Origin: Arthrobacter roseus
GTDB taxonomy: Bacteria > Actinomycetota > Actinomycetes > Actinomycetales > Micrococcaceae
Reading direction: 5' to 3'
Length of the DNA stretch: 64,000 nt
Assembly: GCF_016907875.1 (NCBI RefSeq)
Contig: NZ_JAFBCU010000001.1
Span: 1,612,001-1,676,000 of the forward strand
The position numbers and the translations under genes were made by a program. Positions 37,734 through 47,006 of this stretch are shown in pieces; position 1 is the first letter of the stretch, and every line of letters begins with the position of its first letter. A model generated the notes under the pieces. The model saw nothing but the letters and a program-made list of their open reading frames with translations. It searched no databases and was not told the DNA's origin.

Positions 37734-39038
37734 CTATTCTTCCGGCGTGGCTCTCACAGGGAGCGGTTCCGGGTCCAGGAACGCGACGGTGATGATGGCC
37801 GACGTCAGGTCCACCTGCCAGTTTCGAGCGCCCAGCTCCTGTAACCGGACTGCGACGGATTCCGGACTGATGGGCTTTGGCGGCCGCCAAGAAATACGGC
37901 GCAGCGTATCTGGAGACAGCAAATTCTCCACTGGCATATTCAGCCGGGTCGCGAGGGCCGCCAACCGCGGCTTTGCAGTATTCAGTCGCGCGGCAGCTTC
38001 GGAATCCTTCTCGGCCCATACCCGTGGCGGCGGTGGAGCGTTCGTGGGAACATGCAACGCAGGCAAATCGGTTGTAGTTCTGGCTTCATTGAGGCAGCGC
38101 AGCCAACGGGGTGCATCCTTCTTTGCCGCCCGTCCATGAAATCCGTTTGTCGACAGAAGCTGTGGCACGGTGGATGGCATCGACTTGGCTGCGGCCACGA
38201 TCGCTGAATCGGGAATGAGGCGTCCGGGAGCGACATCCCGGTTCTTTGCCAGCTGCTCCCGTTCAGCCCACAGTGCTCTGACTGCCGCGAGTTTTCGGCG
38301 GTCACGGAGCTGATGCATGCCCGATGTACGACGCCACGGATCGGTGCGTGGTACCGGTGGGGGAGTGCTTCGAATCGCCTCGAATTCTTGAAGTGCGTAA
38401 TCGAGCTTCGACTGACTGTCCAACAACTCAATGAGCCGCTCCCGTACATCAGTGAGAACTTCTACATCGAGCGTGGCGTAGCGAAGCCACGGTTCCGGAA
38501 GCGGACGTGTGGACCAGTCCGCGGCGGAATGTTCCTTCGCCAAGGTGAAGCCCAGCAGCTCTTGAATTACGGCGGCCAGACCGACGCGGGGGAGGCCAGC
38601 CAATCGAGCGGCAAGCTCCGAATCGAACAGGCGGTCCGGCCGCATGCCCAACTCGCTGAGGCACGGAAGGTCCTGCGTGGCAGCGTGAAGAATCCATTCG
38701 ACGCCGGAAAGTGCTTGGTTGATGATCAGGAGGTTCTCAAAGGGCTCCGGATCGATGAGCCACGTACCTGCCCCTTCGCGCCGGATCTGAACGAGAAAGG
38801 CTCTTTGTCCATACCGATAGCCCGATGCCCTCTCGGCGTCGACGGCGGCCGGTCCGGTGCCTGCGGCCAGCGCTTTTGCCGCCCGTTCAAGCCCGGACTG
38901 TGTATCTATGACCGCCGGAACGCCATCGCGCGGAGTGTCGAGCAATGGAAGGGGGGCGGGGGCAGCGCCGGATTCGGCAGGAGCCCCTGTTGTGGCGCCC
39001 TTGTCCTGCGCCGGCTGTTCGGCTGTCTGCGGCATCAT
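37734..39038 (-). CDS. rnd: RNase D-like 3'-5' exonuclease with HRDC domain
   Basis: 434 residues. A Pro/Ala-rich tail is followed by a DEDDy exonuclease: AAVDAERASGYRYGQRAFLV (Asp-x-Glu), GVEWILHAATQDLPCLSELG (Asp) and RYATLDVEVLTDVR (Tyr-x3-Asp). An HRDC domain follows (RDRRKLAAVRALWAEREQLA, then GRLIPDSAIVAAAKSMP), then a second helical repeat at the C-terminus. It probably trims structured RNA 3' ends. The neighbouring DUF3000 gene is the same partner seen in mycobacteria. Start ATG 39038 or the adjacent ATG 39035. Confidence 0.87.
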   Translation of the reverse strand: MMPQTAEQPAQDKGATTGAPAESGAAPAPLPLLDTPRDGVPAVIDTQSGLERAAKALAAGTGPAAVDAERASGYRYGQRAFLVQIRREGAGTWLIDPEPFENLLIINQALSGVEWILHAATQDLPCLSELGMRPDRLFDSELAARLAGLPRVGLAAVIQELLGFTLAKEHSAADWSTRPLPEPWLRYATLDVEVLTDVRERLIELLDSQSKLDYALQEFEAIRSTPPPVPRTDPWRRTSGMHQLRDRRKLAAVRALWAEREQLAKNRDVAPGRLIPDSAIVAAAKSMPSTVPQLLSTNGFHGRAAKKDAPRWLRCLNEARTTTDLPALHVPTNAPPPPRVWAEKDSEAAARLNTAKPRLAALATRLNMPVENLLSPDTLRRISWRPPKPISPESVAVRLQELGARNWQVDLTSAIITVAFLDPEPLPVRATPEE

Positions 39039-39109
39039 GCGAAAATCCAGTCTCTTGAGGTGTGGCTGCTCGCCCGGACTCTGTTCGATTCCGGCCGGTC
39101 ACAGCTCAG

Positions 39110-39748
39110 TCAGTTGCGTCGGAGGTGAGGCAGTGAAGCCACTCCTTCCGGAATGGGCGGAAGGCCCGCGAATGTACACACCATGTCCGACCACGCCTCA
39201 AGATGACTCGTCACCCGCCCACGCACGGGTGTCCAGGAAGCTCTTAACTCGACGTCTATACCGTCCGGTCTACCCTCAAGAGACCCAAAACTTTCCGAGA
39301 GAATCCTCGTTGCTGTCCCACCGGCAAGAGAGTGATTCGCGCCGCGGTCCTTTAGCGCATCCAGGAGCCAGGTCCAGGCTACCGATCCAAGGAGGGCGTC
39401 GTTTCCCATATCCGGCTCCAGACGGGCCCGAATGTATGTGACGATGCGGAAGGTCCCCTCCCACAACGAAGAGCCCTCGGGGCTATGGAGAAGAATGAAC
39501 CGACCGGTGGCGAGTGTATCGCCGTCACTGTGGGCGAGCCCATAGGCCGTGGTCCCGTGTGCGTCGTCTGCTGGACTCGAGCCTTGTTCCGTGATGTCGG
39601 CACCCATGGCCACACTGTACGGAGCCAGGCGTGAGGGAGCTGGGACTTCGTGTAAATACAGTTCTGGCCGGCACGAGGCGCGACGTAGATCAGCCAATGC
39701 GGTCAAAAATTCAGGTGGCACCTCTGCCAGGTCTCCGGGAGCACTCAC
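39110..39748 (-). CDS. DUF3000 family protein
   Basis: 212 residues. PPEFLTALADLRRASCRPEL, LHEVPAPSRLAPYSVAMGAD, RFILLHSPEGSSLWEGTFRI and a C-terminal HLEAWSDMVCTFAGLPPIPE match DUF3000, an actinobacterial family of unknown function located next to RNase D. The start is GTG 39748. It lies 71 nt upstream of rnd on the same strand and is probably co-transcribed with it. Confidence 0.85.
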   Translation of the reverse strand: MSAPGDLAEVPPEFLTALADLRRASCRPELYLHEVPAPSRLAPYSVAMGADITEQGSSPADDAHGTTAYGLAHSDGDTLATGRFILLHSPEGSSLWEGTFRIVTYIRARLEPDMGNDALLGSVAWTWLLDALKDRGANHSLAGGTATRILSESFGSLEGRPDGIDVELRASWTPVRGRVTSHLEAWSDMVCTFAGLPPIPEGVASLPHLRRN

Positions 39749-39810
39749 TGTGGAAGACTATTGTCGGAGTTTGCCACGACCACATGGACTCGCCGAGCGT
39801 AACCCATTTG

Positions 39811-40887
39811 TTACCTAGTGCGCGCCATTTCACGGATCAGCGCAGCGGCGAAACCATCGATATCTTCTTCTGAGGTGTCGAACGAGCACATCCAGCGGAC
39901 TTCACCTGTGGTGTGGTCCCAGTCGTAGAAACGGTACTGTTCCCTGACTCTGTCTGCCACATCCCGTGGCAATTTCGCAAAGACGGCGTTGGCCTTGGAC
40001 TCCTGGGTTATCGTGACTCCGTCAATCTCAGAAACTGCACTACGCAGACGTGCCGCCATGCTGTTCGAGTGCTGCGCAATGCGCAGCCACAAATCTCCGT
40101 CGAGGAGCGCAACGAACTGTGCCGAGATGAAACGCATTTTCGACGCGAGCTGCATATTCATCTTGCGTAAGTAGTGCAGACCGCTGGAAGAATCTTCGTT
40201 CAGCACGACGATGCATTCGCCGAATAACAAGCCGTTTTTGGTACCGCCAAAAGACAAGATGTCGACGCCGGCGTTACGGGTCAACTCCCGAAGGCTGACA
40301 TTCAGCGCGGCCGCGGCATTGGCGATCCGCGCTCCGTCCATATGAAGTTTCATGCCTTTGGCATGGACATGATCAGCGATCGCGCGGACCTCGTCTACGG
40401 TATACAGGGTGCCGAGTTCCGTGGCCTGCGTGATGGATACAGCCAACGGCTGCGCGCGGTGCGCATCTCCCCAGCCCCAGGCTTCGCGGTCAATGAGCTC
40501 CGGGGTCAGCTTGCCATCTGGAGTGGAGATGGTCAGCAGCTTGATGCCGCCAACGCGCTCCGGGGCTCCGTTTTCATCAACATTGATGTGGGCTGTTTCC
40601 GCGCAGATCACCGCGCCCCACCGCGGAAGCAGCGATTGGAGAGCTAATACGTTGGCGCCAGTACCGTTGAATACCGGAAACGCGTGCGTGCCCGGTCCAA
40701 AGTTATCGACAACGACTTCCTGGAGACGTGCCGTATAAGCATCCTCCCCATAGGCGACCTGATGCCCCTCGTTTGCGGCGGCAATAGCCCCCAAAATCTC
40801 GGGATGGACCCCTGAGTAGTTGTCGGAAGCGAAGCCCCGGACAGACGGATCGTGGATTCTGCGGTCGGTCATGGATGTCTCAGTCAC
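39811..40887 (-). CDS. Threonine aldolase family PLP enzyme
   Basis: 358 residues, beta-eliminating lyase fold. FASDNYSGVHPEILGAIAAA is the conserved N-terminus; HMDGARIANAAAAL holds the cofactor Asp, and SFGGTKNGLLFGE contains the PLP-binding Lys. It probably cleaves threonine or related beta-hydroxy amino acids to glycine and an aldehyde. GTG 40887 (AGGAA just upstream) and ATG 40872 are both plausible starts. It follows the SDR/DUF6421 pair after a 56-nt gap on the same strand. Confidence 0.87.
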   Translation of the reverse strand: MTETSMTDRRIHDPSVRGFASDNYSGVHPEILGAIAAANEGHQVAYGEDAYTARLQEVVVDNFGPGTHAFPVFNGTGANVLALQSLLPRWGAVICAETAHINVDENGAPERVGGIKLLTISTPDGKLTPELIDREAWGWGDAHRAQPLAVSITQATELGTLYTVDEVRAIADHVHAKGMKLHMDGARIANAAAALNVSLRELTRNAGVDILSFGGTKNGLLFGECIVVLNEDSSSGLHYLRKMNMQLASKMRFISAQFVALLDGDLWLRIAQHSNSMAARLRSAVSEIDGVTITQESKANAVFAKLPRDVADRVREQYRFYDWDHTTGEVRWMCSFDTSEEDIDGFAAALIREMARTR

Positions 40888-40943
40888 ATTTCCTAGTATC
40901 TCTGAATTTACGGTTGGGTGTTGCCAGCCTGCGCTCTGCACGG

Positions 40944-41687
40944 TTAGGACGCCAACACGATTCTGGCCCCATTGACCTCTGATGCTGACGCGGTGAAGAC
41001 ATCGACCATTGCCTCGGCGACCTGATTCACATGCGTGTAACCAGTGAAGGATTTCTCCGGCTCTGCGGCAATCATCGAGTCATCGAGCAGCGCCTTGATG
41101 ACGATCACACTGGCGGCTGAATGCTGCTCAATTGGATCGTTTTTCCGCTTGGATTGCGCTCTGGTGAGCCCCTGTGCCATAGCCATGATCCACGTTTCCG
41201 CGGCAGCCTTGGCCGCGGTGTACGAGGCACCTCCTGCTGTGGGGGCGCTCACGGCAGTGGCCGAGACGATAGCATATCGTCCGATCGGCGAGGATGCGAC
41301 GTCATCATAGAACTTTCGCGTGACATTGCGCAGGGTCGTCACGATCAATCGGTGCAGAAAGTCCCAGTCCTCGTCCGTCTGCCCAGTAATTCCCTTGCCA
41401 CCGCGCCATCCGCCAACGAGGTGGATGACGCCATCGATTCGGCACCCGTCGTCCTCAAGTGACGTGTGTAGCGCTGCCACGGCTTCACTGTTGGTCAGGT
41501 CGCACTGTTCCATCCGGACACCGTCTAGGCCCTCCATGGCGGTTGCCAGACGTTCCATGTTGATATCCACTGCAACGATCGAGGCACCGGCTGCAACCAC
41601 AGCGCGGGCACAAGCAACGCCTGACGGACTTGATGCTCCTGCGATGAGAACGGTGCCGTTCGCCAGTGAGCCGGCAACGGCGCTCAT
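40944..41687 (-). CDS. Short-chain dehydrogenase/reductase
   Basis: 247 residues. The nucleotide fold begins GTVLIAGASSPSGVACARAV with VAVDINMERL; the catalytic Tyr-x3-Lys is in GASYTAAKAAAETWIMAM, preceded by YAIVSATAVSAPTAGG with the Ser. GVIHLVGGWRGGKGITGQTD replaces the common NNAG motif and resembles the SDRs found beside DUF6421. The ATG overlaps the DUF6421 stop by 4 nt (ATGA), so the two are coupled. Substrate unknown. Confidence 0.86.
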   Translation of the reverse strand: MSAVAGSLANGTVLIAGASSPSGVACARAVVAAGASIVAVDINMERLATAMEGLDGVRMEQCDLTNSEAVAALHTSLEDDGCRIDGVIHLVGGWRGGKGITGQTDEDWDFLHRLIVTTLRNVTRKFYDDVASSPIGRYAIVSATAVSAPTAGGASYTAAKAAAETWIMAMAQGLTRAQSKRKNDPIEQHSAASVIVIKALLDDSMIAAEPEKSFTGYTHVNQVAEAMVDVFTASASEVNGARIVLAS

Positions 41688-43060
41688 GCGTCGGACCTGC
41701 CGGTGACGCCTGCCGTAGAGGCAATAACATCCTTCATTTTGCGGTTAAGCGCCTCGTAAAACATCGAAAGAGGGAATTCGTCATCCAGAACCTGATCTGT
41801 GAGGCCGCGTGGGGGGCCATCGAGCGGAAGAGCGTCCGGTCCCTTCGCCCACACCGAGGCCGGGTTCGGGGTCAACGTGTTCGACACGAGATCGTAGGCG
41901 GCGAACCAGTGGGCCGTCTTGGGTCGGTCAATAGAGCGCCAGTATAGATCCTCGATAGCTTCGCCCAAGGCAATGACAACTGCAGGAACCTCGTCCCAGT
42001 CAATTGACATTTTACCGTCGGTCCAGTGAAGCACGTGATGTTGGTGCATCCACGCGAAGAGGAGTTGCCCGCCCACGCCGTCATAGTTTCGGACGCGGTT
42101 GCCGGTGATGGCGAATCGGAAGATGCGATCAAAGATCACGGCGTACTGAACGAGACCGGCATGGTGGCGTGCCTCTGGTGAGGCTTCTTCATCTTTTTCG
42201 ATTTTGACGGACTCGCGAAATGCCGTGAGGTCGCACCGTAGTTCCTCAAGAGAGTAGAGGAAGTATGGCATCCGCTGCTTGATCATAAATGGGTCGAAAG
42301 GAAGATCACCACGCATGTGGGTGCGGTCGTGAATGAGGTCCCACATGACGAAAGTACTCTCGATGAGCTTCTGGTCCTCTAGCAGTGACGCTGCGCCTTC
42401 GGGCAGTTCCAGTGAGGTGATGTCTGCTGCGGCGCGGACCACGCGACGGTAGCGTGCGGCTTCGCGGTCCGCAAAGATTGCACCCCAGGTGAAGGCGGGA
42501 GTTTCGCGAACGGCGACGGTCTCGGGGAACAGAACTGCCGAGTTTGTGTCATACCCGGACGTGAAATCGAGGAATCGGATGGGAACGAACAGCTTGTTCG
42601 AATACTCACCGTCCTCGAGTTCACTAACGAAGTCCGGCCAGATCACCTCGATCAGAACTGCTTCAACCAGTCGTTCGGTGCTGCCGTTCTGTGTGTACAT
42701 CGGGAAGACGACGAGGTGCTGCAATCCATCGATCCGGTGCTGCTGAGGCTGGAACGCAAGGAGGGAGTCCAGGAAGTCCGGTTCAGCAAAATCACCCTCA
42801 GCCCACGCTCCGAAGTCCGCGGTCAACGCCTCAAGGTATGCAGCGTCATGTGGAAAAAATGGCGAGAGCGTGCGGATTGAATCTACGATTGTTCCAACAG
42901 ACTCACGTGCTGCTCCGTGCTGCTCCTGGTTCGGAACAGACCCGTCCTTGATCTGGAGGGGCTGAAAGGCGGAGACCGCGGCCTTCAGATCCTTCCAGGC
43001 AGTATGCTCCTGAATAGTTTCGTATGTCATGGCCTTGGTTTCGATGTACGTGTCAGTCAC
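41684..43060 (-). CDS. DUF6421 family protein
   Basis: 458 residues, large soluble protein of unknown function. Recognisable family segments: LQHLVVFPMYTQNGSTERLV, LIEVIWPDFVSELEDG, FVMWDLIHDRTHMRGDLPFD and NYDGVGGQLLFAWMHQHHVL. The conserved WDLIHDRTHMRGD and WMHQHHVLHW stretches are rich in His and Asp and could bind metal or form an active site. GTG 43060 is chosen (GAGAAAG upstream; ATG 43030 also possible). It leads a coupled pair with the SDR and sits next to a threonine aldolase. Confidence 0.8.
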   Translation of the reverse strand: MTDTYIETKAMTYETIQEHTAWKDLKAAVSAFQPLQIKDGSVPNQEQHGAARESVGTIVDSIRTLSPFFPHDAAYLEALTADFGAWAEGDFAEPDFLDSLLAFQPQQHRIDGLQHLVVFPMYTQNGSTERLVEAVLIEVIWPDFVSELEDGEYSNKLFVPIRFLDFTSGYDTNSAVLFPETVAVRETPAFTWGAIFADREAARYRRVVRAAADITSLELPEGAASLLEDQKLIESTFVMWDLIHDRTHMRGDLPFDPFMIKQRMPYFLYSLEELRCDLTAFRESVKIEKDEEASPEARHHAGLVQYAVIFDRIFRFAITGNRVRNYDGVGGQLLFAWMHQHHVLHWTDGKMSIDWDEVPAVVIALGEAIEDLYWRSIDRPKTAHWFAAYDLVSNTLTPNPASVWAKGPDALPLDGPPRGLTDQVLDDEFPLSMFYEALNRKMKDVIASTAGVTGRSDA

Positions 43061-43212
43061 GGTGAGCAACTTTCTCGAAGGGTGTTGACACCGCACAGCG
43101 TGCGGGGCCGGGAGCTGACATCAGCGTAGCAATCAAACAGCACCACTTATCAAAATACCTCTACGACATAAGAGATTCTGGTTCTCAAGGCCACGCTTCA
43201 CCGATATTGAAA

Positions 43213-43243
43213 CAGTGCCTCTGTCTGGGTGGTCGAGGCACTG
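43213..43243 (-). terminator. Terminator of msrB
   Basis: CAGTGCCTC (43213-43221) and GAGGCACTG (43235-43243) form a perfect 9-bp stem with a 13-nt loop, 22 nt beyond the msrB stop; on the minus strand the stem is followed by TTTCAAT. The rest of the 205-nt gap to DUF6421 holds no other signal I can support. Confidence 0.75.
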
Positions 43244-43265
43244 CTGTCTCACGTTCGCAGAGGAA

Positions 43266-43679
43266 CTATTCGGCCGGTACGTGCCGTATGGAAATTGAAT
43301 TGACACAGTAGCGTTGGTCAGTGGCGGTGTCGTAACCTTCACCTTCGAATACATGTCCCAGGTGCGAGTCGCAGTTGGCACAACGTACCTCCACCCTGTC
43401 CATGCCCATGGAGTGGTCGTGCAGATAGCGGACCTTGTCTTCGGCCAGGGGAGTCCAGAACGATGGCCATCCACAGCTCGAATCCATTTTGCCCGAGCTC
43501 GTGAACAGATCGGCTCCGCACGCACGGCACTGATACACGCCGGTCTCCGAGGAATCCCAATACTCGCCGGTAAACGGTCGCTCGGTGCCAGCCTCACGCA
43601 ACACGCCGTATTCCTCGGGCGTCAGTTCCTCACGCCACTCTTCGTTCGACTTGAGAGTGGATTCTGGTTTCGAACTCAT
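43266..43679 (-). CDS. msrB: Peptide-methionine (R)-S-oxide reductase
   Basis: 137 residues. Two zinc-binding CxxC pairs (CRAC, CANC), the SSCGWPSFW segment and the catalytic-Cys motif RYCVNSISI identify MsrB. It reduces methionine-R-sulfoxide in proteins during oxidative stress. ATG 43679 has a strong GAGGAGGAA site 3 nt upstream. The longer open frame to 43892 overlaps the upstream gene and is rejected. Confidence 0.94.
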   Translation of the reverse strand: MSSKPESTLKSNEEWREELTPEEYGVLREAGTERPFTGEYWDSSETGVYQCRACGADLFTSSGKMDSSCGWPSFWTPLAEDKVRYLHDHSMGMDRVEVRCANCDSHLGHVFEGEGYDTATDQRYCVNSISIRHVPAE

Positions 43680-43731
43680 GCGTTCCTCCTCGAAATCGGC
43701 GGGATCCAAACGGACCCCATGACAGTAACGC

Positions 43732-44223
43732 TCAGGAGTCTCCGATAAATCCCGACCCGGAGTACAGATGCAGCACGGGCACGCCCAACTTGTCTTGCGC
43801 CCGGTTCGCCCAGTCTTGCCGGAATGTGTCGGCGACGGCATGCGGGGTGGTGATGACAACGCACTGCTGGGCGTCATGAGCCCTAACGGCATTGATCAGC
43901 GCCGGCACCGGGTCATCCGAGGTGACCTCTCCAACCGCCTGTAGGCCAGCGGCGGACATGACTGCAAGGGATGAGGCAAGTGCGGTTTGGGCGTCCATTT
44001 CCACTTTCCGGGGATCAGGTTGGCCCTCGTTCAGATCCCGGAACGCTTCGGCAAAATCCAACAGGCTCAGGTTGTCCAAGAAATCCGCCAACATGTTGCG
44101 ATGCAGCACCGTCGGCACGATGACGATGAAGCTCATGTCACCACCTTCGGCGAAAGTGGCAAGGTTGTGGGCATCCGTTTCAACCAGGGGCACTTCGGTC
44201 AGAACAATTATCGACTCTGTCAT
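43732..44223 (-). CDS. UspA-like alpha/beta protein, unknown function
   Basis: 163 residues. The alternation of beta strands and helices (SIIVLTEVPLVETDAHNLAT, SFIVIVPTVLHRNMLADFLD, CVVITTPHAVADTFRQDW, GVPVLHLYSG) suggests a universal-stress-protein/HUP fold, though the ATP-binding Gly-x2-Gly-x9-Gly motif is not obvious. It lies 52 nt upstream of msrB on the same strand, which hints at a shared stress response. ATG 44223 is preceded by GAGGC very close to the start. It is divergent to the alpha/beta hydrolase. Confidence 0.65.
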   Translation of the reverse strand: MTESIIVLTEVPLVETDAHNLATFAEGGDMSFIVIVPTVLHRNMLADFLDNLSLLDFAEAFRDLNEGQPDPRKVEMDAQTALASSLAVMSAAGLQAVGEVTSDDPVPALINAVRAHDAQQCVVITTPHAVADTFRQDWANRAQDKLGVPVLHLYSGSGFIGDS

Positions 44224-44328
44224 GCCTCTAAGCCTAGCTTCGTCGACTCGTCTTAGCGCACGGCACTGCGAAATGGTACGTGTCGCGCGGAGTTCGACTC
44301 GTTGGCCGGAGCCCGCAAGAATGGGATC

Positions 44329-45588
44329 ATGGATCACAAACGTGCAGGGCCGAGCAACGTATCGCCGGAAGCGTCAAATCCAGCATGGCTGAAGTGGACG
44401 GCCATAGGAATTGGGGCAGGAGCGGCAGCTGCATCCATCCTCGCGGGAACGACGTCGGGCCTTGCCGCCTATTTCGCGCGGCAAGTGATAACTCCACCGA
44501 GGACCCGGGAGGAGACCATAGAGATCCTCGCGGTCATGGGTCAGGGGCAGGACCGCCGTATTATTCTGCGTGCCGACAGCGATACGACGGTTGACGGTAC
44601 CTACAGTCTCATGTTCGACGACGGCTCCGGCCATGCGCGGATTGGAGAGATTCTTTCCTATGTGCCTGGGGAAGGCACGGTTGAACGTGAGGTCGATCAG
44701 GTTTATTCGGGGGACATCTCCACTGCCGTGCGGGGGTGGTGGAGCGGTTCCGTTTACGACTCTCCAACTGCTCTGGGCTACGCCGAAGAGGAAGTGGATA
44801 TTGCGGTGGAGGGCGGCCACGCTCCAGCATGGATTATCCGCGCCGGAGCCGAGTCAGGGACTTGGGCGATCATGGTTCACGGGCGTGGTGCACGTCGCTC
44901 AGAAGGGCTTCGGGCTGTCCCAACGGCGGCTGGTCTGGACATGACCAGTCTTCTCATCAGTTACAGAAACGACGGCGAGGCGCCGGACTCCGCCGACGGT
45001 CGCTATGGGCTGGGAATGACCGAGTGGCACGACGTCGAGGCCGCCATCACCTACGCACTGGCCCACGGTGCCAAGGATGTTGTTCTTTTCGGCTGGTCAA
45101 TGGGCGGAGCAGTGTGTCTCCAGGCCGTCGATCTCTCGCAGTACGCCCGGCATATACGCGCGCTCGTGCTTGACGGACCAGTCATCAACTGGATAGACGT
45201 ATTGGCCCATCATGCCCGGCTCAATAAGATACCCACGGCTATCGGCAGATTCTCGCAGTGGCTTATCTCTAACCCCGGCGGTCGCAAAATCACTGGACTA
45301 GCCACCCCTGTGGATCTGAAAAGCCTCGATTGGGTTTCCCGGGCTGACCATCTCAGGCAGCATACGCTCATCATCCACAGCGAGGACGACGAATTCGTTC
45401 CTGTTGGTCCGTCAGCAGAACTGGCGGCGAAGAACCCTCAAATGGTCACATTCGTGAGGTTCACCAAAGCACGGCACACCAAAGAGTGGAACGTGTCCCC
45501 GCAGCGATGGGAAAGTGAAGTTCGTGCGTGGCTGCTCTATCAACTTCGAGAGCGTCAATTTCCCGGCGACCACGACGATGGTGTCTAA
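44329..45588 (+). CDS. Membrane-anchored alpha/beta hydrolase
   Basis: 419 residues. A hydrophobic segment (~20-50, WLKWTAIGIGAGAAAASILA) forms a signal anchor or uncleaved signal peptide, so the catalytic domain is probably extracytoplasmic. WAIMVHGRGARRSEG is the oxyanion-hole region; DVVLFGWSMGGAVCLQAV contains the nucleophile Ser elbow; HTLIIHSEDDEFVPVG the acid; KARHTKEWN the His. Substrate unknown. ATG 44329 has no Shine-Dalgarno; AAGAAT (44317-44322) ends 6 nt upstream. The stop is only 2 nt from the convergent sufE stop. Confidence 0.83.
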   Translation: MDHKRAGPSNVSPEASNPAWLKWTAIGIGAGAAAASILAGTTSGLAAYFARQVITPPRTREETIEILAVMGQGQDRRIILRADSDTTVDGTYSLMFDDGSGHARIGEILSYVPGEGTVEREVDQVYSGDISTAVRGWWSGSVYDSPTALGYAEEEVDIAVEGGHAPAWIIRAGAESGTWAIMVHGRGARRSEGLRAVPTAAGLDMTSLLISYRNDGEAPDSADGRYGLGMTEWHDVEAAITYALAHGAKDVVLFGWSMGGAVCLQAVDLSQYARHIRALVLDGPVINWIDVLAHHARLNKIPTAIGRFSQWLISNPGGRKITGLATPVDLKSLDWVSRADHLRQHTLIIHSEDDEFVPVGPSAELAAKNPQMVTFVRFTKARHTKEWNVSPQRWESEVRAWLLYQLRERQFPGDHDDGV

Positions 45589-45590
45589 CA

Positions 45591-46040
45591 TTAGGGTGCT
45601 GGAACGGCTTCCCGGATCTTTCGCTTGATCCGCCCCAGCATCGCGGTCATTCCTCGCATTCTCAGTGGCGTGATCGCGCGGCTTAAACCAAGCCTATCCG
45701 GCACGTCATCGGGAATCGCAAGGATGGTCGCAGCATCTAGACCGTCGAGACCCTCGTGAAGCACAGCAGCGAAACCTCGCGTCGTCGGAGCTTCTTTCGG
45801 CGCCGCGAAAAACAGGTGAATGTCGCCCGACTCCGGCGTCACTTCAAGTGCGAGGAAGAGCGGTGTCTGGCACTCCACCACCTGTTCCATGAGGCCCGGA
45901 TGTTCGGTATAGCGGTCCGGCAAGGGAGGAAGCCCCCGAGAGAATTCGAGTAGTAACTGAAGCCTGTCTGGTTCTTCCAGTTCCTGAAAGTCGTCAATGA
46001 TTTCCGCCAACTGTGCTGGCAGCGGTCTTTCGGTAGTCAC
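45591..46040 (-). CDS. sufE: SufE family sulfur acceptor protein
   Basis: 149 residues. [20 protein letters not shown] and [20 protein letters not shown] contain the SufE active Cys (in VECQTPLF) that accepts persulfide sulfur from a SufS-type cysteine desulfurase; [14 protein letters not shown] and [16 protein letters not shown] complete the fold. The GTG start overlaps the upstream rhodanese stop by 4 nt (GTGA). The same sseA-sufE pair occurs in Mycobacterium tuberculosis. It acts in iron-sulfur or cofactor sulfur delivery. Confidence 0.92.
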   Translation of the reverse strand: MTTERPLPAQLAEIIDDFQELEEPDRLQLLLEFSRGLPPLPDRYTEHPGLMEQVVECQTPLFLALEVTPESGDIHLFFAAPKEAPTTRGFAAVLHEGLDGLDAATILAIPDDVPDRLGLSRAITPLRMRGMTAMLGRIKRKIREAVPAP

Positions 46041-46948
46041 TTACTGTTGTATCCCTTCGGTTCTTCGCCCCGCTCTTCACCACGGATAATCGGGACCCGA
46101 ACAGCATTTCCCCACTCTGTCCAGGAGCCATCGTAATTGCGCACGTTCTCAAATCCCAGCAGGTGCGTCAACACAAACCAGGTGTGGCTCGAGCGCTCAC
46201 CGATACGGCAATACGCAACAACATCATCGTTGTCTGAAAGCCCAGCCTCATCGCGGTAGATAGCATCTAGCTCTGCGCGATCTCGGAACGTGCCATCCTC
46301 AGCTGCAGCCCTGCCCCATGGTACGGATGCCGCCGTCGGAATGTGACCGCCTCGCAGTGCTCCCTCTTCCGGGTAAGCGGGCATCGTTGTTCGCTCTCCG
46401 CTGTATTCCTGGGGTGATCGAACATCAATCAACGGCTTGCCGAAGTGATTGATGACGTCGGGCAGGAAGGCGCGAATCGCCTCGTCCCGCCGGTCGCATA
46501 CTGGATACTCGGTACGCTTTGGCATGGACCGCTCCGTGGTGAAGGGCCGCTCTTCCGCTATCCATTTGTCTCGACCGCCATCAAGCAACCGAACGTCTTC
46601 GTGTCCGAATAGGGAGAACACCCAGAGTGCGTACGCCGCCCACCAATTGCTTTTGTCGCCATAAATAACCACGGTGGTGTCTCGGGAAATGCCCTTGAGG
46701 GACATCAGGGCTGAGAATTCTTCGCCATCAATATAGTCGCGATTGACTGGGTCATTGAGATCTGTGTGCCAGTCAACCTTTACTGAGCCCGGAATGTGCC
46801 CTATTTCGTAGAGCAGAATGTCTTCGTCGGACTCCACGACCACTAGACCATCAGAGCCAAGATGCTCTTCCAGCCACTGCGTGGAGACGATCCGTTCAGG
46901 ATGGGCATACTCCGAGAATTTTGTGCTGGTATCTACTGCCTTGGGCAT
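46037..46948 (-). CDS. sseA: Thiosulfate/3-mercaptopyruvate sulfurtransferase (tandem rhodanese)
   Basis: 303 residues with two rhodanese domains. The N-terminal inactive one has [18 protein letters not shown] and [20 protein letters not shown]; the C-terminal active one has [26 protein letters not shown] and [17 protein letters not shown] with the catalytic Cys in CRIGERSS. It transfers sulfane sulfur to thiols or cyanide. AGGAAGG lies 8 nt before the ATG. It is operonic with sufE. Confidence 0.92.
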   Translation of the reverse strand: MPKAVDTSTKFSEYAHPERIVSTQWLEEHLGSDGLVVVESDEDILLYEIGHIPGSVKVDWHTDLNDPVNRDYIDGEEFSALMSLKGISRDTTVVIYGDKSNWWAAYALWVFSLFGHEDVRLLDGGRDKWIAEERPFTTERSMPKRTEYPVCDRRDEAIRAFLPDVINHFGKPLIDVRSPQEYSGERTTMPAYPEEGALRGGHIPTAASVPWGRAAAEDGTFRDRAELDAIYRDEAGLSDNDDVVAYCRIGERSSHTWFVLTHLLGFENVRNYDGSWTEWGNAVRVPIIRGEERGEEPKGYNSK

Positions 46949-47006
46949 TGAAACGACCTTCCTGGAGGGATAGGAAATAAATCCACCTGTCCTCTAGCCT
47001 AACCAT

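Noticed and set aside
43680-43892. N-terminal extension of msrB
   Set aside because: It would overlap the upstream gene; ATG 43679 has a strong GAGGAGGAA site and gives a normal MsrB length.
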